Below, in pieces: positions 42,377 to 42,489 of a stretch of DNA of 42,489 nucleotides; position 1 is the stretch's first letter, and the number at the start of each line of letters is the position of its first letter. The DNA lies in assembly GCA_013044385.1 (NCBI GenBank), contig JABEUN010000035.1, positions 1 to 42,489 of the forward strand, given 5' to 3'. Made by a program: the position numbers and the translations under genes. Under the pieces are notes generated by a model. The model was not told the origin of the DNA, made no database searches, and worked only from the letters and a program-made list of their open reading frames with translations. The DNA comes from Acidimicrobiaceae bacterium. Its GTDB lineage: Bacteria; Actinomycetota; Acidimicrobiia; Acidimicrobiales; Acidimicrobiaceae.

Positions 42377-42489
42377 TCAGTTCGTCGGCGCAGCCGGAGC
42401 CTCTGTGACAACGTCTGTGACGGCAGCCTCAGCCGGAGCCTCTGTGACAACGTCTGTGACGGCAGCCTCAGCCGGAGCCTCTGTGACAA
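42377..42489 (-). CDS. C-terminus of an unknown protein made of 13-residue repeats (5' end beyond window)
   Basis: Only the end is visible, reading leftward: VTEAPAEAAVTDV repeated, then VTEAPAAPTN and TGA at 42379-42377. The reverse frame is chosen because it ends in a proper stop, whereas the forward frame has no start before the repeat. The tail is Ala/Glu/Pro/Val-rich and likely disordered. The main protein cannot be identified. It is codirectional with the crotonase gene, 117 bp upstream of it. Confidence 0.6.
   Translation of the reverse strand, partial: VTEAPAEAAVTDVVTEAPAEAAVTDVVTEAPAAPTN
42392..42489. repeat. 39-bp tandem repeat, 2.5 copies, running off the window
   Basis: A 39-bp unit starts at 42392, 42431 and 42470 with no differences between visible copies. 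The period is a multiple of three, consistent with the coding repeat described above. There are no unique spacers, so it is not a CRISPR array. Confidence 0.9.

Noticed and set aside
42392-42489. CRISPR array
   Set aside because: The 39-bp units are contiguous with no unique spacers, and the period is in frame with a coding repeat.
42333-42489. Plus-strand coding reading of the terminal repeat
   Set aside because: The frame is open but has no start codon before the repeat, while the minus frame ends in a proper stop.

Overview
The window reads as chromosome of a mid-GC (about 54% by eye) actinobacterium. The main evidence is a complete Pup-proteasome cluster (ARC/Mpa, Dop, Pup, PrcB, PrcA, PafA), a fused two-domain FbiC for coenzyme F420 synthesis, a DUF4193 protein, and a tatB-tatC-helY block lying close to the pupylation genes as it does in mycobacteria. 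The mid-range GC and gene content would suit an Acidimicrobiia-like lineage, but that is inference: there is no rRNA or other decisive marker. I saw no tRNA or rRNA gene, insertion sequence, prophage, plasmid origin or CRISPR array. Coding density is high and no gene-free stretch exceeds 300 bp. TTG and GTG starts are frequent, and several genes without a Shine-Dalgarno have a -10-like hexamer (TANNNT) 6-7 nt before the start, which suggests leaderless mRNAs.

Layout. 1-3029 (-): GAF/PAS/GGDEF-like/EAL c-di-GMP protein, cut by the window start. 3321-9297 (+ except DUF1015-like at 5758-6666): PAP2 membrane enzyme, mscL, class I aldolase fbaB, HAD phosphatase, NADP-dependent oxidoreductase, then an exported Ser/Thr-rich protein that opens an operon with a histidine kinase and an OmpR-type regulator (8770-11530). 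11554-22072 (-): TMEM175-type channel, ferritin-like di-iron protein, zinc-ribbon protein, LOG-family protein, fbiC, a Pgi-like protein, transaldolase, FIST-domain protein and fatty acid desaturase. The run FIST-tal-pgi-like-fbiC-LOG is tightly packed and probably one operon. 22166-25228 (+): PaaI-type thioesterase, Lon N-domain protein, three small membrane or basic proteins, and trmI. 25303-25539 (-): small ferredoxin.

25735-32910 (+): the Pup-proteasome cluster and signal peptidase I. Pup ends in Gly-Gly-Glu, so it should be ready for ligation by PafA without deamidation, leaving Dop mainly as depupylase. 33184-37581 (+): zinc-ribbon protein, tatB, tatC and a Ski2/HelY-type helicase. pafB and pafC, which follow pafA in mycobacteria, are absent. 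37635-41508 (+): a 539-residue protein with two ThyX-like halves, an acidic DUF4193 protein with five EF(S/A)DD repeats, a helical protein, a GNAT acetyltransferase and a Nudix hydrolase. 41489-42259 (-): crotonase whose 3' end overlaps the Nudix gene. 42377-42489 (-): C-terminus of an unknown protein made of 13-residue repeats.

No completely alien gene system stands out. The least ordinary items are the Pgi-like protein whose active-site motifs are eroded beside an intact transaldolase and a FIST protein, the two-domain ThyX-like protein, the Ser/Thr-rich exported protein tied to a two-component system, the Glu-ending Pup, and the group of apparently leaderless promoters.
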